Of a DNA stretch of 64,000 nucleotides, positions 11,213-22,829 are shown piece after piece; position 1 is the first letter of the stretch; each line of letters opens with the position of its first letter. The stretch is from Ricinus communis. Taxonomy: Eukaryota; Streptophyta; Magnoliopsida; Malpighiales; Euphorbiaceae. Location of the stretch: NCBI RefSeq assembly GCF_019578655.1, contig NC_063260.1, positions 30,094,888 to 30,158,887 on the forward strand, read 5' to 3'. Both the position numbers and the translations under genes were made by a program. The notes beneath the pieces are model-generated. The model made no database searches and was not told the origin of the DNA. It saw only the letters and a list, made by a program, of their open reading frames with translations.

Positions 11213-12141
11213 TCTTTCTGCATCAAACCATTTTTCTATACCTTGCCCAATAGAGTTTCATCAATTATTGCCAGTCTTGAAATGTCAAACCATATTTTAC
11301 AGGAATCTCATCTCTGAGGCTCGATTTAGCCCTTTTTATTTTAACCTTTTGGACAAAGCTTACTGTTTTCGTTCAAATTAACCCATTTTCGTTAGAAAAT
11401 GTAAGTGCAATTCTCCAAAAACAAAGTGAAAAATATTAATTTTAATGAGAAACTTATGTCGTCTCCTAAAATTTATTCCTACACCCCATTCTTTCTAATA
11501 AATTAATCTACCTAAAAGATCCTCCATATCTACAAATATAAATATAAATATTATAATAGTTTCTGTTTTATTTTGATAATTAATTTCCACTTCACATGCA
11601 GATTAAAAATATTAGTTATTTTTTTAGTTATTATTTTTAAATTTTGATATTTAATACATTTGTTAATGTTTTTAATGCAACACACAATAATTTAAATAAT
11701 AAACTTGCGAATTCATTCATTTTTTTATTTTAGTCTAATAAAATTTAAATATCTCTCAATCTATTAATTATAGATGGTGATACATGTGAAAGGCCCGATT
11801 CTGAGTTGTTCAAGAATAATTCCGTTAAGTTTTTCGATCTTTTGTCTTATAATTAGTCAGTTCTCTTTCTCTATGGGAGCAAGGGGAAGAATATAACTCG
11901 GAGGGATAAAACTCAACAGTAATTAATGAAATGTATATTTAATAATTATTTATTAAACTAATAATTGAAAAAGGAAAATAAACTATTAAAATTGGGACGG
12001 AGGGAGTATTTTTTTTTCTTTTTTAATCACGGAGAAGCAATTTCTCCCTGAAAAGTGCTTAAATCAAATGCATTTCAAGCTTCTTCTGTTTTTTCTTCTC
12101 CTTTTCCTTCATCATTTCCAACGATATATGTAAGAAAATAA
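11213..12141. other. Upstream spacer of WAT1 member 2, AT-rich
   Basis: No gene is visible. The stretch should hold the promoter of the minus-strand WAT1 gene and, further out, AT-rich DNA with a MITE-like terminus at 11994-12008. The second Copia element begins at 12147. Confidence 0.6.
11994..12008 (-). repeat. Stowaway-type MITE terminus
   Basis: GGGACGGAGGGAGTA is the classic inner-to-outer terminal sequence of plant Stowaway (Tc1/mariner) MITEs, ending in the TA target dinucleotide. I could not find the opposite inverted terminus upstream, so this looks like a one-ended remnant. Confidence 0.6.
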
Positions 12142-12146
12142 GTTTA
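12142..12146. repeat. Target-site duplication, left copy (GTTTA), Copia element 2
   Basis: GTTTA precedes the opening TG of the 5' LTR and recurs at 17138-17142 after the closing CA. Confidence 0.95.
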
Positions 12147-12471
12147 TGTTGAGGAATAAGCTCAAATCACAACCAATAAAGACCAACAGTCCAAGACCTC
12201 TAGGAAGAACCAACAGATAAAGACTGTTGGTCATGGTCCCAGACTAGATCATCATAGGCACCAAAAACAGGGAAAAGGAGCAACATTTCTTTCCTAAGGA
12301 AGAAAGGTCACTTCCACCTTTCCCAAGCTAGAAAGGAACGTTAGAATAGGATCACAGATAGCAAAAGAACCATTGCAAGTATACATGTATATAACAGAAC
12401 ACATATACTCAAATAATCTTAGAATTCTTATGTAAGATAATCATCATAGATCAATATAATCAGTTTCAACA
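12147..12471 (+). repeat. 5' LTR of Copia element 2
   Basis: 325 bp from TGTTGAGGAATAAG to TTTCAACA. It is gap-free against 16813-17137. An internal TATATAA-like segment near 12385-12394 may be the element's promoter. Confidence 0.96.
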
Positions 12472-12483
12472 TGGTATCAGAGC
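12472..12483 (+). other. Primer-binding site of Copia element 2
   Basis: TGGTATCAGAGC abuts the 5' LTR and is the standard plant Copia site for initiator tRNA-Met. Confidence 0.93.
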
Positions 12484-12549
12484 AGGTTTGATCCTGTCAT
12501 CCCCTACCAATCCAAACCAACCAACAAACACAAATAATCTCTTTCGCCA

Positions 12550-13729
12550 ATGGCACACAGTGATATCACAAAGTTATCCAACATAGTGCTAAAGGGTAAT
12601 CAAAATTATTTTGAATGGTCAAGGTTAGTTTACATCAGCCTTAGTGGCAGGAAGAAATTGGGATTCATCACAGGGACCTGAAGTAAACCTCAGCCGACCG
12701 ACCCAAATCAACCGACTAAGGAAGAAATGGAGGCAACTGAGGAGTGGCAGACGATAGACCATTTGGTCACGTCACTGCTCACTAATACTATGGAGCCTCA
12801 GATAGCCAGGCTTTGCATGCTCCTGGAATCGTCACAGGCAATATGGAACAAAATGAAAGGCCTCTACGGCCACGAGCGAAATTTTGCTCACATTTTTAAT
12901 CTAAAGCAAGAATTAGCACAGATTAAGAAAGGGACCAGAACAAGCACCACATACGCAACATAAATTTTGACGAGATGGGAGGGCTGCAGGCAAGAAAAGA
13001 GCTCAGCAAGACCTAGTGTATACTTACCTGGGCGGGTTGGACACGAGCTATGAAGCTCTTCGATCCCAAATCCTGCTGTCGAGCCATCTCCCCTTAATAG
13101 ATGCCGTCATAGCCACCATCCAGCAGGAGGAAACCAAATGGGCAACCATGAGCATCAACAGCAGCCTTGACACTGCAAAAACCAAAGGTTACATCGCCCA
13201 CTCATCGCACCCTCGCGAGGAAACTCAAGTGAGAGAAGTGCTTACAAGCGCTGAGAGATGCGACCATTGCGGAAGGCAGGGGCACTCCCAAGAACGCTGC
13301 TGGCACCTCCATCCTAGCCTTCGGCTAAGGAGCAGCAAGGGCGAGAGGAACGGAAGTGGGAGACGAGAAAGAGATGGAAGAAAAAGGTTCGGCGGCACAA
13401 CAAGTCTTCATAACCCTAAGGGTTATGAAGAAGAGTTAGGGCGGGTAACTTGTCACGGGTCGGGTCCTTTTAATTTACACCGACCCGAGTCAAGCGATCC
13501 AACCCGACCCAGAACAAGTGACCCGACCCGACCCGATTTTTCTGACCCGGATTCGGCCCACTTTGCTCAACTGACCCGACTCGGATCCGACCCTACAGAA
13601 ACAACTCAACTTAAAGATTTAATTTCTCAGCTTCAGACAATGATCCATCGCCAGCAAACCCGGGGGTCAGGTTTGGTTTCAAAAAAATTCAATAAAAGCA
13701 TTACATGCCTCTCACAATTGGATCATTGA
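12550..13729 (+). pseudogene. Copia element 2 gag, broken
   Basis: Begins at the Met codon at 12550, with the same amino-terminal pattern as element 1 (GNQNYFEWSRLVYISLSGRK). Stops lie at 12679-12681 and 12961-12963, and the frame shifts before about 13016. The zinc knuckle at about 13259-13315 (CDHCGRQGHSQERC) keeps all four CCHC ligands. Downstream comes a Pro/Thr/Asp-rich linker built from repeated ACCCGACCCG DNA at about 13490-13600. It would be the nucleocapsid/capsid precursor in a live element. Confidence 0.9.
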
Positions 13730-16700
13730 TTCCGGGGCAACGGATCACATGACATGGGATGCAACAAAATTGTAAAATTTTGTTCCTACTAATTCCCAAC
13801 ATGTAATTGTTGCCAACGGAAATCAAGCCAAAATCTCTGGCTTCGGCTCTTCTCAATTATTGCATAAAAATATTTCTGATATTCTCCTTTTACCTGACTT
13901 TAACTCTAATTTATTATTTGTCGGTAAGATTACCAGAAATTTAAATTGTAATGTTATATTCTCACCCTCTAAAGTGATATTTCAGGATCGAATATCAGGG
14001 AAGATGATTGGTGAGGGTCACTTTGAAAATGGCTTGTATTATCTCACAAATTCCCCCAACCGGTGTCTTGTCTCGACCAATTCTGCCAACCCTGCAATGC
14101 TGCTTCATCGGCGGTTTGGTCATCCGTCTGATAGAGTTTTAAACCGCCTTTTTTGTTTAAAAATGAACTCTAGTAGCTGTGAAATTTGCAAATTTGCTAA
14201 ACACACTAGACTTTCTTTTCCTGTATCTTCTACTATATCTAAAAATATGTTTGATCTAATTCATTCCGACGTTTGGGGACCTGCCCCCGTCACTTCATAT
14301 AACATTTTCCGATACTTTGTTACGTTTATCGATGATTATTCTCGTACCACTTGGGTCTATCTGCTCAAATGAAAAAATGAAGTTTTTTTCTGCTTCCAAA
14401 ACTTTTTTAATTTTATTCAAAATTAGTACAGTGCCAAAATTAAAACTTTTCGCTCAGATAATGGTACTGAATACGTAAATAATTTTTTTTTGGATTTTTT
14501 CTCCACCCAAGGGATTCTACACCAAACCACTTGCATTTACACTCCCGAACAAAACGGGGTCTATGAAAGGAAAAATCGACATCTCCTTGAGGTCACTAGA
14601 TCCCTTCTCTTTCAAAATAATGTTCCCCATATTTTTTGGTCCGATGCCATCCTCACCGCTGCCTATCTCATCAACCGTCTACCCAGTCCCAAACTCAACA
14701 ATCTCAGTCCCCTAGAAACTCTCAAAGGCCGAAAAATCGACTTAGGACATATTCGCACTTTTGGTTGTACAGCCTTTGTCCACATTAGGCGTCGCCATAA
14801 ATTCGACAGCAGTTCTGTCAATACTATATTCCTAGGATACTCCTCTGCCAAAAAGGGGTATAAATGTTATGACCCCCCTAATCATAAGGTCTATATCTCT
14901 CAGGATGTGTCATTTGATGAGGGTTCCTCATACTTCACCACCATCACCATTCCCGATCATGAACCCCCTCCTTTATTATTTCCAAATAACTCTCTCCTTT
15001 TTGACAGCTTCACCCAGGAACCTACATCTAACAGGGAGCACATATCTGAGGCACCTCATTCAAGGGGAGACAATCTCACTATCGAGGCACCTTCTTCAGG
15101 GGGAGAGAATGAGTCACAAGAAGAAGAATCACAAGAAGAAGAAATTGCACTACGCAGATCATCTCGGTTAATCAGACCTCTTGCCAAGCTAAGAGACTAC
15201 GTGTCTCACAAGGTTTCGTATCCAATTTAATACTTCATTAATTACTCTTCAGTATCTGAACAATATAAAACATATTTAGGGAATCTTACATCACACACTG
15301 AACCTACCTCCTTCTATAAAGCTAACACTGATCCAAATTGGTGTAAAGCTATGAAGGAAGAACTTCGTACTTTAGAAAAGAATGATACATGGGATATTAT
15401 CACTTTGCCCCCAAATAAAAAACCCGTAGGATGTAAATGGATATATAAGATTAAGTACCAATGTGATGGTACTATTGAAAGATATAAGGCTAGATTAGTT
15501 GCAAAAGGATTCACTCAAACCTATGGAGTTGACTACTATGAGACTTTTGCCCCTGTAGCCAAAATGAATACTGTTCGCATATTATTATCAACTGCAACTA
15601 ATTCGGGTTGGAGTTTGTTCCAAATGGACGTAAAGAACGCCTTCCTTCAGGGATCTCTAGATGAAGAAGTCTACATGACTCTCCCTCTAGGACAAAAGTC
15701 TTCCTTAAACCATTCCTTAGTATGTAAGTTGAAAAAGGCTATCTATGGATTAAAGTAGTCCCCAAAAGCATGGTATGCCAAGCTAAGCCATTTTTTGTTA
15801 AAAATTAATTTTCATAAATGTGTTTCAGACTCATCTATGTTTGTAAAACATACTCACACATCCACTATTATTATCCTAGTTTATGTCGATGACATTATCA
15901 TAACTGGTAATAATAATGAGGAAATTGAAGAAGTAAAATCAAAACTAAAAGGAGAATTTGATATCAAAGATTTAGGTCAACTATCATACTTTCTAGGGAT
16001 AGAAATAGCCAAATCACATAAGGGCTTATTTTTATCCCAAAGAAAATACGTTCTCGACCTACTAAAGGAAACAGGAAAAATAGGAGTAAAACCAATGAAT
16101 ACCCCAATGGAGACTAAAATCAAACTAAACTTAGAAGAAGGGGAACCTCTTGACAACATAGGAAATTATCAGCGCCTAGTAGGAAAATTGATATATCTTA
16201 CATCACTAGACTGATATTGCCTATCGTGAGCATGGTAAGCCATGCATGCTCCTCGTGCCCGATCATCCGGATGCTATCGATAGAATTCGAGATACCTTAA
16301 AGGCACTCCGAGGTCAAGGTATATGGATGAAAAATAATAACAATGCTAACACTATAACCGGTTTTTCCGATGATGGTTGATAAAGTCGACTGGATTCTGC
16401 ATATTCGTGGGAGGGAACTTAGTAGCTTGGAAAGCAAAAAACAAAGCGATCGCTAGATCAAGTGCGGCGAATATCGAGCCATGGCATCAGCGGTAAATGA
16501 GCTCATTTGGATCAAACAAGTGCTTACCGACATGAAGATAGGATGCAGAGGCCCAATGAAAATGTACTGCGATAATCAAGCAGCCAGGCACATTGCCTCC
16601 AATCCTGTCTTCCACGAACGAACCAAACACATCGAAGTTGACTGTCACTTCATAAGAGAAAAGGTTCAGTCTAGGGAAATTGAAACTCCATTCATCAGAA

Positions 16701-16812
16701 GCAATGAACAATTGGCAGATATCTTTACTAAGGCTCTAGACAAATCACGTCATCATAGCCTTCTCACCAAGATGGGTTCCATTAACTTATTTGAACCCAC
16801 CTTGAGGGGGAG
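13719..16812 (+). pseudogene. Copia element 2 pol, mostly one frame but interrupted
   Basis: The protease motif DSGAT follows WIID at about 13725-13745. The integrase zinc region (CEICKFAKH) and core (DVWGPAP, FIDDYS, EQNGVYERKNR) lie at 13860-14700; reverse transcriptase from 15351 has MDVKNAFLQG and an in-frame YVDD box near 15882-15893; RNase H resumes at 16481. Stops in the main frame are at 14370-14372, 15228-15230 and 15756-15758. The DNA between about 16205 and 16480 has small deletions that remove the RT/RNase H junction, including most of the SDADW region. Non-functional. Confidence 0.92.
16802..16812 (+). other. Polypurine tract of Copia element 2
   Basis: TTGAGGGGGAG lies just before the 3' LTR, at the usual plus-strand priming position. 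Confidence 0.86.
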
Positions 16813-17137
16813 TGTTGAGGAACAAGCTCAAATCACAACCAACAAAGACCAATAGTCCAAGACCTCCAGGAAGAACCAACAGATAAAGACTGTTGGTCAT
16901 GGCCTCAGACCAGATCATCACAGGCACCAAAAACAGGGAAAATGAGCAATCTTTCTTCCCTAAGGAAGAAAGGTCACTTCCACCTTTCCCAAGATAAAAA
17001 GGAACGTTAGAATAGAATCACAGATAGCAAAAGAACCGTTGCAAGTATACATGTATATAACAGAACACATATACTCAAATAATCTTAGAATTCTTATGTA
17101 AGATAATCATCATAGATCAATATAATCAGTTTCAACA
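16813..17137 (+). repeat. 3' LTR of Copia element 2
   Basis: 325 bp, TG to CA, with about 16 substitutions against the 5' LTR. It is followed by the GTTTA duplication at 17138-17142. It may lie within or next to the 3' end of the WAT1 member 3 transcript. Confidence 0.96.
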
Positions 17138-17142
17138 GTTTA
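17138..17142. repeat. Target-site duplication, right copy (GTTTA), Copia element 2
   Basis: Identical to 12142-12146. Confidence 0.95.
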
Positions 17143-17266
17143 CAAAGACCATATACTTTTCTTAGTTTTCTCCCAACGCTACTTAACCAGCAAAAAGTTT
17201 ACAACATGCATTATTACAAGAACTTGAGAAGAAATACCAAAAGAACAATCTTAACTCTCAACCTTC

Positions 17267-18973
17267 CTAGCAAACAAATTGATGATTGCCCTCATCAGTT
17301 CTCTTGTTCAAGGAGTCTTCAACTTTATGCTCCTGCAAGAGTGGGGTAGTACCACTGGAAAATAATTTAGCCTTCACTTCTTCTTTTGCCTTTCCCCATA
17401 TCACAGCATACACTCCAATCGATATCATTACTGCTCCAATCATACTGCCAAAATTTCTGGTAAAGCTCAATCTTTTCTGTTCCTTAGAATTGAAATTTTC
17501 AATTTCCAAATCCAAACTACTAAATAGTTAAATACCTCCCAAGATGAAGAGCATCCCCAAGGAATACAGCAGCCATGGCGGCTGCTATGGCAATTGACAG
17601 TGGCCTAAATGTTGCTACAAAAACAGGACCCTTCATTTGCAAGCACCATAAATGAACAATACCAAGAGAGGCTCCTCCAAGAATTCCCTGAGCAAAAAAC
17701 ATTCCATTTAGACATGTCTAACAGCAGGATTGTTAGTTCCTTCAAATGCTTACCGCGTATACAAGTGCAACCAATGTTATATCTGGTCTTAACCTCCAAG
17801 CATTCAAGTCTGGTTCTGCTATAAAACAAACTGGAGCAGATATGATAGTTGTGTACAAGTAGCAGGAGAATGATACAAGTAGAGGAGAAGGGCATATTTG
17901 CACCATTTGAGTCTGTAAAGATACATCAGAGCCTACTTCAATGTCATCATAAGAAAAAAATTTCAAGTAAATGGAATTTTTGTTGCGAGTTCTTGGTTAA
18001 ATGATGAAAGTCTTTAATTACCTGAAGAATATACAAGAATGAATAAAGAATATGCTGGACAGCAAGTAAAAAGCCACCAACTACCCAATTTGATTGTGAT
18101 GATTCCTGACTAAGTAAAATGGATGATATTGAGGATGAAGATGATAGAACTTTTGGGCCTTTGTAGAGAACCACCATTAGTGCACCTAATATGGATACTA
18201 CAGTGCCAATGATTTTAATCTGAGTGCTTGAACTGCTCCAACTCAACTTCTCCATCCTTTTCGTGTCATCCATATAAAGACAGAAATATGTTATAGTTAA
18301 TGTCATAAAAGAACGATGCCACTAAAATGAAAATCAAATCAAATAAGCTAGATAGGAGATAGCTGGACATCAGTCAGCAGAGGAGAGAACCTGAAAATGA
18401 CTGCAAATAAGAAGGTCCAACCTGGAGTGAGATTGCTCATTGCAGAAGCCATAGTTGGAGAAGTATATTTTATTCCTTTATATCCAATGAGTTGAGCAAA
18501 AAGCCTGACACCACCTCGAAGATATACAGATTAAACACAATTAGAGTCTTCAAAATTTCCATGTGAAAATTTCAGCTATCAACTTCTATACGAGAATTTT
18601 CTTTAATACCCAATAATCCCAAGTGCAAAGATTCTGGATAGAAGAGGAAATTTGAACAAGGAAACCATTCTTCTACTGCAAAATCCAGAAACAAAGTATG
18701 TGGATCAATGCTTCATTAAAACAGATAAACAAAAATCTAATAAAAGAACAAAAAGCTAAAAAAGATACTTGTACAGGTGTACCTGCAAAGATAAAAGGGA
18801 ATGGGGACGAGAAGAAGAGTATTTAGCATGTTGGAGTAAAAAAGGAACACAAAATAACTCATCCCTTTCAAAGAAGCAGCTTTGAACAGAGTGTTTAAGC
18901 CGACACCACAAAACTCTGCTACTACCATGGTTGCAACTGGCAAGATTTCCTTGTAAGAATGTCTTGATTCCAT
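17267..18973 (-). CDS. WAT1-related (EamA) transporter, array member 3
   Basis: Seven GT-AG exons on the minus strand: 18973-18783, 18675-18610, 18504-18391, 18256-18022, 17912-17754, 17687-17536, 17444-17267; 1,095 nt, 364 aa, frame closed. The start at 18973 (MESRHSYKEILP) aligns with member 2; an upstream in-frame Met at 19012 adds 13 unconserved residues. Signatures include [30 protein letters not shown] and SIGVYAVIWGKAKEE near the C terminus. It is an integral membrane protein of the EamA/DMT type with two repeats; family members export amino acids or auxin, and the substrate here is unknown. All exons look intact, so this is probably a working gene even though a retrotransposon ends about 130 bp beyond its stop. 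Exon lengths 114, 159 and 152 equal those of its neighbours. Confidence 0.92.
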
Positions 18974-19040
18974 CTTGAGAGATGAAATTTGATGTATCGA
19001 AGAGAAATGCAATGCCTGTCTCGAAGAACCTTGCTTGCAT

Positions 19041-20731
19041 CAGTTATTGTTAGTTTCAGGTCCCTAGTCAATATAATGATATTACCCACATATGGCAAAG
19101 GCTTATGTATGTGTCTCGATCTAAAACATGGTTCCCAGAGTTATGCATATATTTTATTTGCACATGCATCTCCATAAAGAATCTTGAAAGGCTTGTATAA
19201 ACTTTGCCAATGTTGTTTTGTCTTTCCAACATCGATGTACTATCAATAGTTTTAAATCCAAAAGCTGAATCATTATATACAAAAAGACAAGCTGGAAAGC
19301 CACAAGATCACACACACACTTAAGAATTAAAATCCATTCAAGCTGGTTTTGTTTGCTTTTTAAGGTACCAACTCAGCTTTTCTTGTACTCATTCAGTGCG
19401 TTGCTTTACTGTTATGGAGTTTCAATCACTAAAATTAACAATTTAAACCCTTCAGAATCTAAGAATTTTAATTTGATACAGTACTGTTTTCTTTTTTTCT
19501 GTTTTCTTTTTTTTTTTTTTCAATTTGTTTTTAATTTAAGACAACAGATTTGGGAAAATAATATCTATACGATTGAGTTTTTTCACTTCATTTCCAAGAT
19601 TAAAATCGTTTACTCCTATTTTCTTCCAATCCCAAACAAGAAGCAAGAAAATAAATTAAGAAACTTCTCTTCTTCTTTTTTCCCTCTTTATTCTATTTCT
19701 TAAAAACTTTTCTTCCTATCTTCCATATAAATTGTGTTTAAAAGTGCATTTCCAAATACAAAAATATAAAGAGAATACTCTTATCTTATTCAAAACGTCT
19801 TGGGATGTTCAACTAATTCTACGATTCTGAATTTAATTTAAACCTAGATTAATGTTTTGTTCAAGAAATCCGGAAAAAAAAATTCTAAAAAAATTAATAA
19901 TTTTATATGTTAAAATTACGTAATATTATCTCAATTTTAATACAACAAAATTACAAATTTATTGACCCAAATGTAACAAATCTAAAATTAGAATTATAAT
20001 ATTAATCTCTATTAGAGATGAAAATGCAATGTATCGTTTTATATAGTTATTGAAGACAATTATATAATTTGTAATCTTACTAATTTTTGTTTTTCATATT
20101 TAATTGAGATTTTTTAGTAGAATTTTAAGTTAATTGTAAATGGTTGAAGTTAAATAAATATTATCTTTTATCAAACCAAAATAAATTTTAAAAGTTTTGA
20201 TTGTCACATTCCGCACTGAATTGTTTTGTTGGATCAGACTTTTCAAATCCAACTATTTCAAAAAATCGAAATAGTTTGAAATGAAATCTTTTATATTAGG
20301 ATACTATTATTTTGAAAATAATTAAAATTCAATTTAAATCAAAAAAATAGTAATTTATAAATTATTGAAAATCATACTCATCCTTGATTGTAATTTTTAC
20401 TATAAAGTTGATATTTATCGAGGATAAATATAGATAAACGTGCATTTTAAAATGAAATAATTAAAATTTTAGTTTTGAATAAACTTCGATTTATTCTGTC
20501 TCCCTTAAATTCATCCTTATCAAATTGATCTAAATAATTCTTATTATATAACTCTTAATTTAACAACATTTGTCATTAACTGTGGTTATATTTTTTCTTT
20601 AAGAAAAAAGAAATTTATGTAATGGAAATAAATAGAGGGAGTCAATATTTTTGGGGGTGGCCATGCCTCCATGTCTCCACCAAGATCCTTTCCCCGTGAT
20701 GGCAAAGCATTCCTTTCTGTAAACTGTTAGC
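19041..20731. other. Spacer between WAT1 members 3 and 4, AT-rich
   Basis: About 1.7 kb with no supported gene; long poly-T and A/T-rich stretches. A TCTGTCTCCCTT segment near 20497 and ATAGAGGGAGT near 20632-20643 face each other and could be the worn ends of a small Stowaway-like MITE, but the match is weak. The promoter of member 3 must lie in the left part and the 3' end of member 4 in the right. Confidence 0.5.
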
Positions 20732-22826
20732 TCAAGCTTCACTGGCAGTCCTTCGAATAAGAGGGGCGTTTAGGCTGGATGAATTAGAGCAACAAGCTTC
20801 ATTGTTCTTGTTGAGACCCATTTTCTTTTCTTTCATTTGTCCCCACATCACACTATAAAATCCAAGTGCTATTATGATTGATCCAATCACACTGCAGTAA
20901 ACACATAATATCACCCTTACATTTAGTATTTCTCCACACAACATCAACCCCATTAGCTTTCTAGTTCTACCCACTACTTGGGTTCTTCCTTTTTCTGTTA
21001 CACATTTTCTTTATTTTCTTTCAAGTTATCATATTAGTCTAATGATGAGATCAAGACAACTCTACTTTCAGGAATAAATTGAGTTTTCCTGCGGACTCTA
21101 ATATTGCTCTTATGTTATTATATTGACCAAATTGCTTTTTTTTTTTTTTTTTGTAAAAAATTATTTTGGACAAATTAAGTGGGATAATAGATACCTGCCA
21201 AGATAAAGAGTGTCCCCAAGGAACACGACTGTCATGAAAACGGCAATGGCAATCCCCAAGGGCTTGAACATGGCTACATATACAGGCCCCTTCTTTCGTA
21301 AGCACCATGTGTGAATAGCTATACGAAATATACTCCCAAAAACAGCCTATAATCACCCCAAACCACAATCATTAGCTCAATAAATAAACATATACAAATG
21401 TCAAAATGTTGTATTTTCTTTCCTACAATAAAAGAAAAGAAAAAGATGGCAGACGTAGTGTTTGGTACGACGTTCCATCAAATAGGCCAAAACTTTGTAG
21501 ACATATATAATTCGAGATTTTCTTTATTCTTTTGTACAGAACATAAATATTACGAGGAAAGAGATTGCAAGATTAATTAACATAATCCTACCGTGAACAC
21601 AATGGCAATAATTTCAATGGAAGACTTTAATATCCAAGCATTTGGATTTCTTTCCAAAATGAGTGAGAAGACTGCACTTTGGATTGTGATAAAGAAGGTG
21701 AAAAAGAAAACTATGGTCATGGGTTCTTGATACTCCTTAACTGTAGCTCCCTGCCAATGCCAAATTCACATTAATCTGTTAATTTTTTTTCACTCGTATA
21801 GAAAGCTCGATATAGGATAAAAGAATCTAAAGTAAGAACTCAGAAAACAAGATTATTTTTCTTTTCTTGAAATTTGTACCTGGGCAACGTTCCATGTTGC
21901 AGACAAAAGGCATACAATTAAAAGGAGAAAACCTCCAAAGATCCATTCTGGTTTTTGTGAGAAGAGGAGTTGATGATGGTGGTGAAAGTTAGAAGTTTGA
22001 GTTGTCATCAAGACTGCAGGGCCTTTATAGAGGGTCACTACGAATGCTCCTGCTACTGATACAATGGCGCCCAAAGACTTAGCTTGGCTGCTTGATCTTC
22101 TAATATCCAGAGTTTCCATCCTAATAATTTCAAAGCAGGAGGAAACAAATATTATTCTAAACCCAAAAGAAGAAAAGAGAGCGAGAGAGAAAGTCACTTT
22201 CATGAGGAAACAAGACTGGCCATATATGATACTCTGTGAGTCTCAAGAAAGTACTGTTTCTGCTTAAACGTAATTGTCAGTGTGCAAATATAATTACCTT
22301 GTAATGACAGCAAGCAGGAAAGTGAAAATGGGGATAAGATTGGCCAAAGCAGATGAAAGAGTAGGGGAGCTCAATTTCACAGCAGCTAGAAACAATATTT
22401 GCCCTGTACTCCTACAACATATGATCTTTTTTTCATTTAGAGTGTTGAAAATGGATCCTTTATAATGAGAAGATGCGTTAATTTACCCTATTAATCCAAG
22501 AAGAAAGAATCTAAAAAGAAGTGAGTGTGTGACAGGAGCTTGCTTCCTCCTGCCAAAAGAGAGCTTAATTAGGAGATTTAGACATCATCGTCTACCTGAA
22601 TAATTAGGTGAGGATAAAAAGGAGTAAGAAAAAAAAACCTGTGGAAGATGAAATAAGGGAGAAGGATGAGGGTAGCGAGAGCATTGTAGTAGACAACAGA
22701 AACATATTTGCTCATTCCTTTTGCCAAAGCTGCTTTACTTATCGTTGACACACCAACATCTGTGCATTCTACAGCTATCATTGCTGCAAAGGGCACTAAA
22801 TTCCATAACCAAGAAGTCAACTCCAT
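20732..22826 (-). CDS. WAT1-related (EamA) transporter, array member 4 (most divergent)
   Basis: Seven GT-AG exons on the minus strand: 22826-22639, 22549-22487, 22411-22298, 22120-21880, 21750-21592, 21346-21195, 20891-20732; 1,077 nt, 358 aa, frame closed. The start at 22826 ([16 protein letters not shown]) is the first Met in frame. The fold and exon plan match the other three copies (exons of 114, 159 and 152 nt), but the protein has drifted: [13 protein letters not shown] replaces the usual LKGM-Y-F stretch, and [10 protein letters not shown] replaces AEP-L-AWRLR. It ends [14 protein letters not shown] plus a short polar tail. Predicted ten-helix transporter of the EamA/UMAMIT type; the substrate cannot be read from sequence. 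Longer introns than members 2 and 3, one containing a poly-T run near 21137-21152. Nearest member to UVH3. Confidence 0.9.
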
Positions 22827-22829
22827 CTT

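Larger units (their letters stand above)
12147..17137 (+). mobile_element. Ty1/Copia LTR retrotransposon 2 (4,991 bp, complete but decayed)
   Basis: 325-bp LTRs at 12147-12471 and 16813-17137 are bounded by TG and CA and by a GTTTA duplication. The primer site and purine tract are in place. Domain order is Gag, protease, integrase, RT, RNase H. Pol keeps one frame over most of its length and is less damaged than in element 1, but several stops and a broken stretch at about 16200-16480 make it non-coding. It sits between WAT1 members 2 and 3, ending about 130 bp from the stop codon of member 3, in the opposite orientation. Hand comparison gives about 16 differences in 325 LTR positions, much the same proportion as in element 1. 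Confidence 0.96.

Noticed and set aside
20497..20643. Possible small MITE between CTGTCTCCCTT and AGAGGGAGT
   Set aside because: The ends match each other poorly and no target duplication is clear; mentioned only as a possibility in the spacer entry.
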